Shown here: one piece after another, positions 16,300 to 24,236 of the stretch | How positions within the stretch are numbered: position 1 is the stretch's first letter | Layout: the number at the start of each line of letters is the position of its first letter | NCBI GenBank assembly: GCA_017694595.1 | Contig: JADIMT010000092.1 | Location: 1 to 33,241 of the forward strand | Reading direction: 5' to 3' | DNA length: 33,241 nucleotides | Source: Candidatus Ornithospirochaeta stercoripullorum | Lineage (GTDB): Bacteria > Spirochaetota > Spirochaetia > Sphaerochaetales > Sphaerochaetaceae | The notes under the pieces: generated by a model | Seen by the model: the letters and a program-made list of their open reading frames with translations, nothing else | Database searches by the model: none | Told to the model about the DNA's origin: nothing | Translations under genes and position numbers: made by a program

Positions 16300-17931
16300 C
16301 TACTCCTCAAGCACTCTGAGAATCTCAGGCAGCAGCTGCTTCTTTCTGGAAAGGACTCCCGTAAGGCTGTAAACACCTGTAGTGATCTTATCGTAGACAA
16401 GGTCCTTCAGTTTCTCGAAAGGTGTCGTGAGCAGAACAGAACTTTCATTTATGACATCTGTTATCAGGAGCATGCACCAATCAAGCGCGTTCTCCAGCCT
16501 GACGCGTTCCAGAGCTTCGAGATAACTCTCCCTGATATCCCTTACCTCCTCAAGCGTTGTCACTTCCACCTGTCCGATAGCGAATCGAACATTCTTCTCA
16601 TGATAAGTCTTCATATCAGAAGTGATGACACTCTCTGGATCCTGGGCTGCCAGCGATAAACCATCTGAGAAAATCGAGCGGCAGAACACACCGTAGTCCT
16701 CTACCTTTCCAATCTCTACAAGCCGTTTAGCAACATGCACATCGTAGCTTGTCGTGGTTGGACTTTTCAACATTACAGTATCAGAAGAAAGACCTGCTAA
16801 GAGTACCTTTGCAGTCAGCGGATCTATCTCCTCTCCCCACTTCTTGAACTGCTCATATACTATAGTACAAGTAGAGCCAAGAGGCTCAGAGACAATGTAG
16901 ATAGGACTCTTCATACGAGGAGGCGCAAGACGGTGATGATCAAGTATTTCTATTATCTCAGCCTCCTCTATTCCAGGAACACTCTGCTCCGCCTCATTAT
17001 GATCGACGAGAATCATCTTCTGCCTTGGCTTATCGAGAAAACAACGTCTCGTGACAAATCCTGTCCATTCATCTCCGTTGAAGACTGAGAAGCCCCTGGC
17101 ATCGCTCTCTTGCAGTTTTTTCTTGGCGTCATCGAAGAGCGCATCGCCATCCACATGCATCTCATTCTCGTCTTTGTTCATTATATCTGAAACCGGAGTC
17201 GAAAGCCTCAGAAGGCGCAATGTCTCAGCTGTATCGAGATAAGAAGTATAAACAAATCCATTGAAAGGTGAGAAATCTATCTCCAGCTTCGATGGATCTG
17301 AAACACCGGTCAGTACAATACCTGGAAGCTGCTGCTCGATTGCTGCCTCGATATGCTTTTTACGATAACCTATAATCAGAACAGGGCGCTCATGCAATCT
17401 CTCAAGGCGAGATAGATAGACATTGTACTCCATAGCACCAATCATATATGGTGCACGGACTGTTCTTCCGCTTCCATGTTTGAGAAACTCACCTTCAATT
17501 ACCCTTTCCATGTTCTCTTCGGAAAGAAGATATCGCTGTCTCATCACACCGCTATTCTCACGAAGGAAAAATCCGTTGATATCATCAGCAGAAAGAAGGC
17601 CTTTGTAGACTCCGTCATCAATGACTGGCACAACTGTAGGCTTACGTTTCTGGAATATATCCATCAACAAACAAAGCGGATCTGCAGAACTGATTGAATA
17701 GATAGGCGTCTTTTGTACTTCCCTGACTCTCGGCCTGACATCGTGCAGAAACTGAGGAAGAGGAAGAGAGAGATCTGAAAACACTTTCCTTGTATTTCTG
17801 TTAGCCTGTCCAAGCATTACAGGTATATATTGGTTTTTGCTGTCAATTCTGTTTTTCAGCACTGAATATGCATAAGCTGCACAAACAGAATCCATATCAG
17901 GGTTACGATGGCCTGTGATATATATCTTCAT
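16300..17931 (-). CDS. ppaC: Manganese-dependent family II inorganic pyrophosphatase with CBS/DRTGG regulatory insert
   Basis: It hydrolyses pyrophosphate to phosphate in the cytoplasm. The DHH-type catalytic domain is split: GHRNPDMDSVCAAY (His8, Asp12, Asp14 metal ligands) at the N-terminus, then DHN (310-312) and LDHHR (331-333), and a DHHA2 domain to the end. Between about residues 70 and 300 lies an insert with two CBS-like halves flanking a DRTGG-like segment, as in nucleotide-regulated clostridial enzymes, so adenine nucleotides probably control activity. The 543 aa length fits that class. There is no ribosome site; TACCAT lies 6 bases before the ATG. Confidence 0.92.
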   Translation of the reverse strand: MKIYITGHRNPDMDSVCAAYAYSVLKNRIDSKNQYIPVMLGQANRNTRKVFSDLSLPLPQFLHDVRPRVREVQKTPIYSISSADPLCLLMDIFQKRKPTVVPVIDDGVYKGLLSADDINGFFLRENSGVMRQRYLLSEENMERVIEGEFLKHGSGRTVRAPYMIGAMEYNVYLSRLERLHERPVLIIGYRKKHIEAAIEQQLPGIVLTGVSDPSKLEIDFSPFNGFVYTSYLDTAETLRLLRLSTPVSDIMNKDENEMHVDGDALFDDAKKKLQESDARGFSVFNGDEWTGFVTRRCFLDKPRQKMILVDHNEAEQSVPGIEEAEIIEILDHHRLAPPRMKSPIYIVSEPLGSTCTIVYEQFKKWGEEIDPLTAKVLLAGLSSDTVMLKSPTTTSYDVHVAKRLVEIGKVEDYGVFCRSIFSDGLSLAAQDPESVITSDMKTYHEKNVRFAIGQVEVTTLEEVRDIRESYLEALERVRLENALDWCMLLITDVINESSVLLTTPFEKLKDLVYDKITTGVYSLTGVLSRKKQLLPEILRVLEE

Positions 17932-17937
17932 AAAATA

Positions 17938-17943
17938 ATGGTA
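17938..17943 (-). promoter_or_regulatory. Candidate leaderless -10 of the pyrophosphatase gene
   Basis: On the minus strand TACCAT, six bases (TATTTT) and the ATG follow each other. No Shine-Dalgarno is present and the -35 region is poor (TTTTCT at 17 bases). Confidence 0.5.
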
Positions 17944-18012
17944 AACTCAAAATCGGAGAGAGAAAACCATAATTTCTTGGAGTACTGGACAAGCTCGTAC
18001 CGTTAAAATCAA

Positions 18013-18054
18013 GTGAACAGCATGTTGACCTATGGTTCACAACAAAGCTAATGT
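18013..18054 (+). promoter_or_regulatory. rpiB promoter flanked by an inverted repeat
   Basis: TTGACC (18025-18030), an 18-base spacer and TAATGT (18049-18054) form a good sigma-70 promoter. A perfect inverted repeat GTGAAC (18013-18018) / GTTCAC (18035-18040), with 16 bases between the arms, straddles the -35 box and could be an operator. Confidence 0.5.
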
Positions 18055-18083
18055 CTAATTGGATTTTTTTACTGGAGTATGTT

Positions 18084-18524
18084 ATGAAATGTGTCCTTGC
18101 AAATGATCATGGTGGTGTGGAGCTGGCAGCAGAACTGAAGAAGCACCTAGCTGAGAGAGGCATTGAAGTTGTCTATCTCGGTACAGATAGCACAGAGAGC
18201 GTTGACTATCCTGACTATGCAGAGAAAGCTGTCAATGAATATAGGAAAGGTTCCTATGATTTCGGAATCCTCATCTGCGGAACAGGCATTGGAATCTCCA
18301 TCTCTGCAAATAAGATGAAAGGCATAAGATGCGCTCTGCCTCAGAATTCATATGCATCTGAGATGACAAAACGTCACAATAATGCCAATTTCATAGCTTT
18401 TGGTGGCAGAATAGAATATTCAGAACCAGTCACGGCTATCCTGGATGCTTATCTGGATGCCACGTTCGAAGGTGACAGACATCAAAGACGCATCGACAAG
18501 ATGATGGCTCTGGAAGGCAAGTAA
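18084..18524 (+). CDS. rpiB: Ribose-5-phosphate isomerase B (or RpiB/LacAB-family sugar-phosphate isomerase)
   Basis: It interconverts ribose 5-phosphate and ribulose 5-phosphate in the pentose phosphate pathway. The 146 aa length is typical. Visible family blocks are VLANDHGGVELA, YLGTDSTESVDYPDYAEKA, the catalytic-Cys segment LICGTGIGISISANK, and HNNANFIAFGGR. I start at MKCVLANDHGG (18084), with GGAG 6 bases upstream, 11 codons inside the ORF-track start. Allose- or galactose-6-phosphate isomerases share this fold and cannot be excluded. It is transcribed alone, and its stop directly abuts the stop of the convergent exported protein gene. Confidence 0.9.
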   Translation: MKCVLANDHGGVELAAELKKHLAERGIEVVYLGTDSTESVDYPDYAEKAVNEYRKGSYDFGILICGTGIGISISANKMKGIRCALPQNSYASEMTKRHNNANFIAFGGRIEYSEPVTAILDAYLDATFEGDRHQRRIDKMMALEGK

Positions 18525-19046
18525 TCAGAAACTGTAATCACGCCATGTACCGCGTACATAGAAGTCGATAGCGATGAGAGAAAAACCTATCATAATTTCA
18601 TTGTTGACAGCATCATAGCCTATCATCGTTCGAAGAATCTTCTCTCTTCTGCCAGAGACAGGTGTACCTACAGTAAGTGGAGTCAGGGAGACAAAAGGCC
18701 CTGCTCCATTATTGTCTGTGCGGTAGAATCCTCCGATACCAATAAGTGTATTGAGTGCGCTTCCAGCTATCTTTGTCGCTGTCGAGCGAGGTCCAAGCAG
18801 TGCCCAATCGATTTCAAGGCCAACCATATTTGACTCAAAAGGACGAGGAACAAGAACACTATTGCACCACAGCTCCAGCTCCATACGCTCTGTCAGACCA
18901 ATATTCACACCATAATAAATACTGATACCTTTCTCCGGCCATCTGTAGCTTTGCTGTCCGAGAGACATGGAAATATCATGATAATCACCCGCGTGAAGCG
19001 GAACAAGCGATATGATGATAAATACAACTGCAAGCACTTTCCTCAT
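18525..19046 (-). CDS. Exported protein of unknown function, probably beta-rich
   Basis: The 173 aa product has a signal peptide (MRKVLAVVFIIISLVPLHAG) and a mature part with alternating patterns and Gly/Tyr-rich strands (SLGQQSYRWPEKGISIYYGVNIG) ending in aromatic residues (RGTWRDYSF), as in small outer-membrane beta-barrels. No family is recognised. I start at 19046 because GAGGTG lies just upstream; that site overlaps the stop of the preceding gene, 7 bases away, so the two are coupled. It is the last gene of the dihydropyrimidinase operon. Confidence 0.72.
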   Translation of the reverse strand: MRKVLAVVFIIISLVPLHAGDYHDISMSLGQQSYRWPEKGISIYYGVNIGLTERMELELWCNSVLVPRPFESNMVGLEIDWALLGPRSTATKIAGSALNTLIGIGGFYRTDNNGAGPFVSLTPLTVGTPVSGRREKILRTMIGYDAVNNEIMIGFSLIAIDFYVRGTWRDYSF

Positions 19047-19053
19047 AATCACC

Positions 19054-19545
19054 TCAGAAGAAATATGAGAAGCGGAATATATACATACCCCATCCCCAGT
19101 TTTTGTAGGGGATGCTGTACACCGCAAATGGCGCTATCGCTTCATAGATAAAATGCTTATCCTGAAATGCAAATGGAGAAAAACCCAGCAGAAGATTCCA
19201 TTCATCTCTCATTCTGTACTGTGCTCCTACAGTCAGCGTAGGCGTCCAGAGCACAGGATTCGAGAAAGCCCAGGAGAACGGATTTCTGAGCGTGGATAAT
19301 AATGGCAGAGAGAGAGTCAGCGCGGCACTTTCGAAGAATGGAGGAACTGGCGAAAAATCCGCACTAAGATGAAGATCAACCGCATGTACTTCCGGGAATG
19401 GAGAGAAGATGATAGCGACTGTAAGTCCTCCATAGCTCCCTGATGGTGTCGTGACTCCTACCGGAGCAAGCGAATAGCCAAAGGAGGGGGCACTGAAAAG
19501 ACACATAGGAAGCAGTAACAGCAAAAGAATCAACCCTTTTCTCAC
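19054..19545 (-). CDS. Exported protein of unknown function, probable small beta-barrel
   Basis: The 163 aa product has a strong signal peptide (VRKGLILLLLLLPMCLFSAP) followed by a Gly-, Pro- and aromatic-rich mature part with repeated amphipathic strands (GLTVAIIFSPF, VDLHLSADFSPV, PTLTVGAQYRMRDEWNLLLGFSPFAF) and a terminal Phe (FRFSYFF), the classic outer-membrane beta-barrel ending. I use the GTG at 19545: GGGGG lies 5 bases upstream and the gene then starts 1 base after the PLD stop. The ORF-track start at 19584 runs into the PLD gene and lacks a ribosome site. No family is recognised. Confidence 0.68.
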   Translation of the reverse strand: MRKGLILLLLLLPMCLFSAPSFGYSLAPVGVTTPSGSYGGLTVAIIFSPFPEVHAVDLHLSADFSPVPPFFESAALTLSLPLLSTLRNPFSWAFSNPVLWTPTLTVGAQYRMRDEWNLLLGFSPFAFQDKHFIYEAIAPFAVYSIPYKNWGWGMYIFRFSYFF

Positions 19546-19546
19546 T

Positions 19547-20800
19547 CTAGCCCCCGAAATACATGAAAAGATAAGCCAGCACATTCCCTTCCGTTTCCTT
19601 CAGCTGAATGGCCTCTTCATAGCTTATCTTCTCAGAACCTTTCATCATCGTCCTGACATGTTCTTCAAGAAGAGCTGCAAGCTGAGGAGAGTCAATCACA
19701 AGCGAAAGCTCTTCAGAAAGCGCCATTGAACGGAAATTGAAATTGGCAGAACCTATTACGACATAACGGGAATCTGCAATCATCAGCTTTTCATGAAGCA
19801 GCGGAAGTTCTATGCCATTCTCATCGAATACAGACAGAAAGACATCGGATGAAGTATCCGCAATCAACGAAGGCAAAGCTGAATATATTCCGCTTGCAGC
19901 ATAGCCACGGAGATCGACAGGCATGATGATATCCACATCAACCCCATGCCTGGAAGCTTCTTGCAACGCACTTTTCATGTTGCCATCCAGAGCAGGAAGA
20001 TAAGGAAGTATCAAGAGTTTCTCCTTCGCGCTCCCTATAACAGATGCGAACATTCCGGCAGTTTCCTCTGTCGGAACAAGCCATGCTTGAAATGATTCAT
20101 CCGCATCAGCCTCCGATACAGCGAAATCGTCACGTTCTATCTCTTCCATGCTTATATCATTCCACATTGAGACAAATTCATCAGAGAGAAGAGAGGCAAG
20201 AGATGGTGACTTGAACAGATACATGCTGTCACGCTGCGTCTTTCCCTCTCCTGCTCCAAGAGAGATGTAATTCATGTTCATTCCACCAATCGCACAATAG
20301 AGACCATCAACAACAAGCATCTTCACATGATCACGATGGATTATCGTCGCAGGATTGATCAGATGAGTCACAGAAACAGGATTATACTCTACCAGATGCA
20401 CTCCGGAAGAACGCAGAAAATAAAGAGGCGTCATATACTGCTTCGAAGCAGTCATATCAAGAGAGGAGATTCCATCGATTATGAAGTAGACTCTCACACC
20501 ACGCTCGGCAGCATCCATAATGGCTCTGTAAAGTTTCTCAAGAGCAGGGGCATCAGATCCGAGGAAAGTAGATATCAGAATATAGTCATCAGATTCTTCT
20601 ACAAGCTGTGTGAAGCGGTCAAGCCATGCGCTTCCATCAAAAAAAACTTCTGGCATTGGCACAGAGAGGGAACTGGCAGATGAAAGCTTCTCTTCCAGCG
20701 CTATTTCAGGAGATAGCAATCTGGAAGATGTGAAAGCTCTTGTGCTTGTACATGAGCAAAGCAATAGAAATATAGAAGTTATTACCCAGAACCTCTTCAT
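19547..20800 (-). CDS. Phospholipase D-like (cardiolipin synthase-type) lipoprotein
   Basis: The 417 aa protein has both HKD motifs of the phospholipase D superfamily: HVKMLVVDGLYCAIGGMN and HEKLMIADSRYVVIGSANFN. These enzymes transfer or hydrolyse phosphatidyl groups. The N-terminus MKRFWVITSIFLLLCSC is a lipoprotein signal with Cys at residue 17, so the domain would act outside the cytoplasmic membrane, unlike standard multi-spanning cardiolipin synthases. It begins 4 bases after the HAD-Cdd fusion gene and is followed by two small exported proteins at 1- and 7-base spacing. Confidence 0.87.
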   Translation of the reverse strand: MKRFWVITSIFLLLCSCTSTRAFTSSRLLSPEIALEEKLSSASSLSVPMPEVFFDGSAWLDRFTQLVEESDDYILISTFLGSDAPALEKLYRAIMDAAERGVRVYFIIDGISSLDMTASKQYMTPLYFLRSSGVHLVEYNPVSVTHLINPATIIHRDHVKMLVVDGLYCAIGGMNMNYISLGAGEGKTQRDSMYLFKSPSLASLLSDEFVSMWNDISMEEIERDDFAVSEADADESFQAWLVPTEETAGMFASVIGSAKEKLLILPYLPALDGNMKSALQEASRHGVDVDIIMPVDLRGYAASGIYSALPSLIADTSSDVFLSVFDENGIELPLLHEKLMIADSRYVVIGSANFNFRSMALSEELSLVIDSPQLAALLEEHVRTMMKGSEKISYEEAIQLKETEGNVLAYLFMYFGG

Positions 20801-20804
20801 GACC

Positions 20805-21956
20805 CTAACGCATTGTAGGAAAAATAAAAGGCATCGGCAACATGTTTTCCAAACGATATTCCACAGGCTGCGAATGTGGAGTCACAAGCACTATCTTCGT
20901 CTCAGGTCTTGCAAATTCGGCAATCACTTGCAAGCACATCGCACAGGGAGGAGCAGGCGGATCATCATCTGAATAGACAACCAGCATGTCGATTCCGAAC
21001 TCACCTTCATTTGCAACTGCTGTAGTAATTGCGTTACGCTCTGCGCAGATAGTAGCGCCATAAGATGAATTCTCCACATTGCATCCAGCGTAAATCCTGC
21101 CTGTTGAGGCAGAAACAACAGCAGCCCCCACTTTGAATTTGGAATATGGTGCATAGCCATGTTTCCAGCTGTCTTTTGCCGCTCCGATAGCAGATTCAAG
21201 CACAGCAGAATAAGGAAGCTTCTCGGCAAGAGGCTTTATCCAGCATGCTCCATACTTCAACTTTCCAGAACGTTCATTGCCGAAAAGAAGCTCTTCCAAT
21301 TCCTCTCCAGAGTTGAAATCCTGGATGAATGACAAGTTCTCAATCACAGCATCAGCACCGGCACGAAAAGCTTCCGTAGCCCTTATTGTTGTCATCATAG
21401 AGACTACTCTGCACCCCGCTCTCTTGCCGCTCTCAATACCGCCAGGTGTATCCTCGAAGACAACAGCTTCTTTCTCATCACAGCCAAGATTAATCAGACA
21501 AAGCTGATAGATATCCTTCTCTGGTTTGTTCCGTTTGATATCAGCGCCAGTCGCGATGAAATCGAAAGAGGATTGCTCAAGTCCAACAGCCTCTATATTC
21601 GCTAGCACTTTCCATTTCGGTGCACTGGAGGCGAGCGCTGTCATAATCCCACGCTCCCTGGCTTTCCTGACGATATCAGCACCGGGGAGAGCTATATTCG
21701 TTTTTCCAATGAGCTCTGTGTATCTCTTTCTGAAGAACGCCGAAGCTTCTTCATAGGAATATGGAGGTCCATCAAGTCCTAAAGCAGATGCGGAGATATC
21801 GAAAAAAGGGCGCTCACCACAGCCCAAGGCATCACGGAAAGCTTCCTCATCAGCTCTTATGCCAATAGAGGAGAAATAATCAATACCAACTTTGATGGAA
21901 ATTCCTTCGCTATCGGCAAGAACTCCATCCATATCAAAAAGCAGCGCTTTAATCAT
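20805..21956 (-). CDS. HAD hydrolase-cytidine deaminase fusion
   Basis: The 383 aa protein joins two enzymes. Residues 1-220 are a beta-phosphoglucomutase-type HAD phosphatase: DMDGVLAD with Asp8 and Asp10, Ser in LASSAPKWK, Lys in KRNKPEKD, and VFEDTPGGIESG. Residues 233-383 are a full cytidine deaminase with CNVENSSYG, TICAERNA (zinc Cys304, Glu306) and PCAMC (Cys338, Cys341). The deaminase turns cytidine into uridine; the HAD half may dephosphorylate a sugar phosphate or nucleotide. One open frame without a stop or internal start signal argues for a true fusion. Its ATG overlaps the dihydropyrimidinase stop (ATGA). Cdd usually has PCGxCRQ; here it is PCAMCLQ, a small deviation. Confidence 0.9.
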   Translation of the reverse strand: MIKALLFDMDGVLADSEGISIKVGIDYFSSIGIRADEEAFRDALGCGERPFFDISASALGLDGPPYSYEEASAFFRKRYTELIGKTNIALPGADIVRKARERGIMTALASSAPKWKVLANIEAVGLEQSSFDFIATGADIKRNKPEKDIYQLCLINLGCDEKEAVVFEDTPGGIESGKRAGCRVVSMMTTIRATEAFRAGADAVIENLSFIQDFNSGEELEELLFGNERSGKLKYGACWIKPLAEKLPYSAVLESAIGAAKDSWKHGYAPYSKFKVGAAVVSASTGRIYAGCNVENSSYGATICAERNAITTAVANEGEFGIDMLVVYSDDDPPAPPCAMCLQVIAEFARPETKIVLVTPHSQPVEYRLENMLPMPFIFPTMR

Positions 21957-23320
21957 CTTCTGGCCCTGAGGAACTTTCCATCCCCTTTCAATCCCAGATA
22001 GATACCATCACCCATGATCAGACGGCCACGGAGATAAGTCATCACAACCTTTCCTGTCACATTGAAACCATCGTAAGCTGTATAGCCGGAAGCTGAATGT
22101 ATCGTATCCTTCGAAAGCGTCCAGTTATAATCAGGATCGAACAATGTTATATCAGCATCAGTGCCAACTTCCAGCGAGCCTTTCTCCGGATAGAGGCCGA
22201 AGAGCTTTGCAGGGCCTGTAGAAACAAGGTTGACAACCTGCGAAAGCGAGAGCTTGCCGCTTGTAAGCGCAAATGTATGCAAGAGCGGAAGCAGCTCCTC
22301 AGTACCTGGAATGCCTGGATATATTGTCCTGCAATCATTGCTTTCAAGCTTCTGCTCCCTTGTAAATGAACAGTGGTCAGTAGCCACAACCTGGATTTCT
22401 CCATTGACAAGCGCTTCCTGCAGTGCCTCATTGTCTTCAGCTGTGCGAAGCGGCGGTGTCATCACATACAACGGTCCATCAACGCCCTCAAGCTTCTCTT
22501 TTGTCAGGAAAAGATAATGTGGTGTCGTCTCCACAATGACCTTCACGCCATCCATTCTCAGGCGTCTCACGCTCTCCAAGCCTTTCTTCGATGAAAGATG
22601 GACAACGTAGATAGGCATATCAAGCTCTCCAGCGATTCGACCTACATACTCGATAGCAGCAGCTTCAGCCTCTGCAGGACGCAGCGCAGCGTGATCTATT
22701 GGCTTGTAAGTTCCCTTCCAATTGGCCGAGATGGATGTGACTATCTCATCATCTTCACAATGCACAGTGACCATCAGTCCCAGATCCTTAGCATCGCTGA
22801 AAATCGATTTGAGCTCATCGCGGTTATCAACAAGATATCCGACATCTTTATATGTAGTGAACAGCTTAAGAGTCCCGATACCAGCCCTCTTTATCGACTC
22901 AAGCTCCCTCCTGATATCAGCCCTGTATTTGTAAACTCCCTGATGAAGTGCATAGTCAATAGCCATCGGAATCATCTCGCGCCGTCTTGCATGGAGAGAA
23001 TCCAGCAAAGAGATTTTATTATCATCTGCGAAATCAACAACAGTTGTGACACCGCCGAAAGCCGCCAGCCTTGAACCTTCCTCGAAGGAGTCAGCAGTCA
23101 CGGTTCCCCTGCTCACTAAATGATAATGTGTATGCGCATCGATTATTCCAGGAAGGACGCAAAGACCATCCGCATGCACGACCATTGTATCAGGAGGTAG
23201 TGTCGCAACGTCTATCGCCGGCGCTACACGCACAATCTTTGAACCAGAAATCAGAATGTCATAGTGGCGCATCCACTCTGTATCAACAACTAAACCGTTT
23301 TTAATCAGAATATCGCTCAT
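21953..23320 (-). CDS. Dihydropyrimidinase/hydantoinase-like cyclic amidohydrolase
   Basis: It would open a cyclic amide such as dihydrouracil, hydantoin or a related ring. The 455 aa protein has the amidohydrolase TIM barrel: metal ligands in GIIDAHTHYHL, a candidate carbamylated Lys in GTLKLFTTYKD, His in TVHCEDDE and YVVHLSSKKG, and Asp in VVATDHCSFTREQK. The GIPGTEELLPLL segment is typical of dihydropyrimidinases. Exact substrate cannot be fixed; the next gene carries cytidine deaminase, which favours pyrimidine breakdown. It has its own start downstream of the ABC terminator; TATCCT lies 6 bases before the ATG and no ribosome site is present. Confidence 0.88.
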   Translation of the reverse strand: MSDILIKNGLVVDTEWMRHYDILISGSKIVRVAPAIDVATLPPDTMVVHADGLCVLPGIIDAHTHYHLVSRGTVTADSFEEGSRLAAFGGVTTVVDFADDNKISLLDSLHARRREMIPMAIDYALHQGVYKYRADIRRELESIKRAGIGTLKLFTTYKDVGYLVDNRDELKSIFSDAKDLGLMVTVHCEDDEIVTSISANWKGTYKPIDHAALRPAEAEAAAIEYVGRIAGELDMPIYVVHLSSKKGLESVRRLRMDGVKVIVETTPHYLFLTKEKLEGVDGPLYVMTPPLRTAEDNEALQEALVNGEIQVVATDHCSFTREQKLESNDCRTIYPGIPGTEELLPLLHTFALTSGKLSLSQVVNLVSTGPAKLFGLYPEKGSLEVGTDADITLFDPDYNWTLSKDTIHSASGYTAYDGFNVTGKVVMTYLRGRLIMGDGIYLGLKGDGKFLRARR

Positions 23321-23326
23321 ACTGAT

Positions 23327-23335
23327 AGGATACTA
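23327..23335 (-). promoter_or_regulatory. -10 region of the dihydropyrimidinase operon (leaderless or near-leaderless)
   Basis: On the minus strand TAGTATCCT contains two possible -10 hexamers: TATCCT, 6 bases before ATG, and TAGTAT, 9 bases before ATG. Either predicts a leader of 0-3 bases, and no Shine-Dalgarno is present. Confidence 0.4.
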
Positions 23336-23359
23336 CTGAGATGCAGAACTTACAAAAGG

Positions 23360-23385
23360 AAAAAGGAGGCTCGTGAAAAGCCTCC
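23360..23385 (-). terminator. Rho-independent terminator after the ABC permease pair
   Basis: On the minus strand GGAGGCT, a 7-base loop and AGCCTCC are followed by TTTTT. It lies just downstream of the MalG-like stop (23408) and separates the ABC operon from the dihydropyrimidinase operon. Confidence 0.85.
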
Positions 23386-23407
23386 CAAAGATAAAACCTG
23401 TTTTCTA

Positions 23408-24235
23408 TCAGCCTTTTACACCGCTGGAAACTTCGGAACTCATGATCTGACGGTTGAATATGATGAAGATGATGAGAACCGGAATCATCGTGATTACAGA
23501 GAATGCAAGGAGAGCTGACCAGTCAACAGCTTCTGCACCGCTGAGCGTTCTGAGCTGGAGCTGCATAGTGTATTTATCAGGATTTGTAAGTGCGAGCAAT
23601 GGCCAGATGTAATCATTCCATCTCCAGCGGAATGAGAAGATAGCAAGAATAGCTATCTGGCTTCGGCAGAGAGGAACCATGATCTGTACAAACGATCTTC
23701 CTTCGTTAGCGCCATCGATTCTAGCTGCTTCAAGGAGTTCGTCTGGAATGGAGATGAAGAACTGACGCATCAAGAATACACCTGTCATTGTACCGACTGT
23801 CGGGATAATAGCACCCCAGAGCGAGTTGTACAGGCCAAGCGAAAGAATGACCTTGAAGCTTGGGGACATGATGACTTCTGTCGGAAGCATAGTCGTAGCA
23901 AGCATACACATGAAGAAAACAGAGAGCCACTTATAGTGATACTTCGCAAGCGCGAATCCACACATACAGCTCATGATGAGCGTGATGATCGTCGCGAAGA
24001 ATGTGATGAATGCTGTGTTGAATGTCGAAAGGATGATATTATAGCTCTCGAACGTCTTTGCATAGCCCGCTATCGAGAAGTTCTTCGGGAACAGCGTAAG
24101 AGGGAATGTAAAAAGCTCATCACCAGGCTTGAATGATGAGAGGACAAGCCAGACAACAGGGAATACCCAGATAAGCGCAAAAAGCAGAGAGACTACAGTC
24201 TTTCCGACTATTGTTGATTTCTTAGTTACATTCAT
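23408..24235 (-). CDS. Carbohydrate ABC transporter permease (MalG type)
   Basis: The 275 aa membrane protein has about six transmembrane segments and the binding-protein-dependent permease EAA loop LLEAARIDGANEGRSFVQIMVPL, which docks onto the ATPase. LMRQFFISIPDEL and the FRWRWNDYIWPLLAL stretch are typical of the sugar (CUT1) family. It starts with ATG at 24235, 1 base after the MalF-like stop, with GGAGG upstream, so the two permeases are coupled. The partner solute-binding protein is probably the one at 29.6-30.9 kb. Substrate is not determinable from the sequence. Confidence 0.93.
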   Translation of the reverse strand: MNVTKKSTIVGKTVVSLLFALIWVFPVVWLVLSSFKPGDELFTFPLTLFPKNFSIAGYAKTFESYNIILSTFNTAFITFFATIITLIMSCMCGFALAKYHYKWLSVFFMCMLATTMLPTEVIMSPSFKVILSLGLYNSLWGAIIPTVGTMTGVFLMRQFFISIPDELLEAARIDGANEGRSFVQIMVPLCRSQIAILAIFSFRWRWNDYIWPLLALTNPDKYTMQLQLRTLSGAEAVDWSALLAFSVITMIPVLIIFIIFNRQIMSSEVSSGVKG

Positions 24236-24236
24236 T

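Noticed and set aside
16300-17931. DHH protein as a cyclic-di-AMP phosphodiesterase or exopolyphosphatase
   Set aside because: The His/Asp pattern and the CBS/DRTGG insert plus DHHA2 match family II pyrophosphatases better; no GGDEF or membrane helices as in GdpP.
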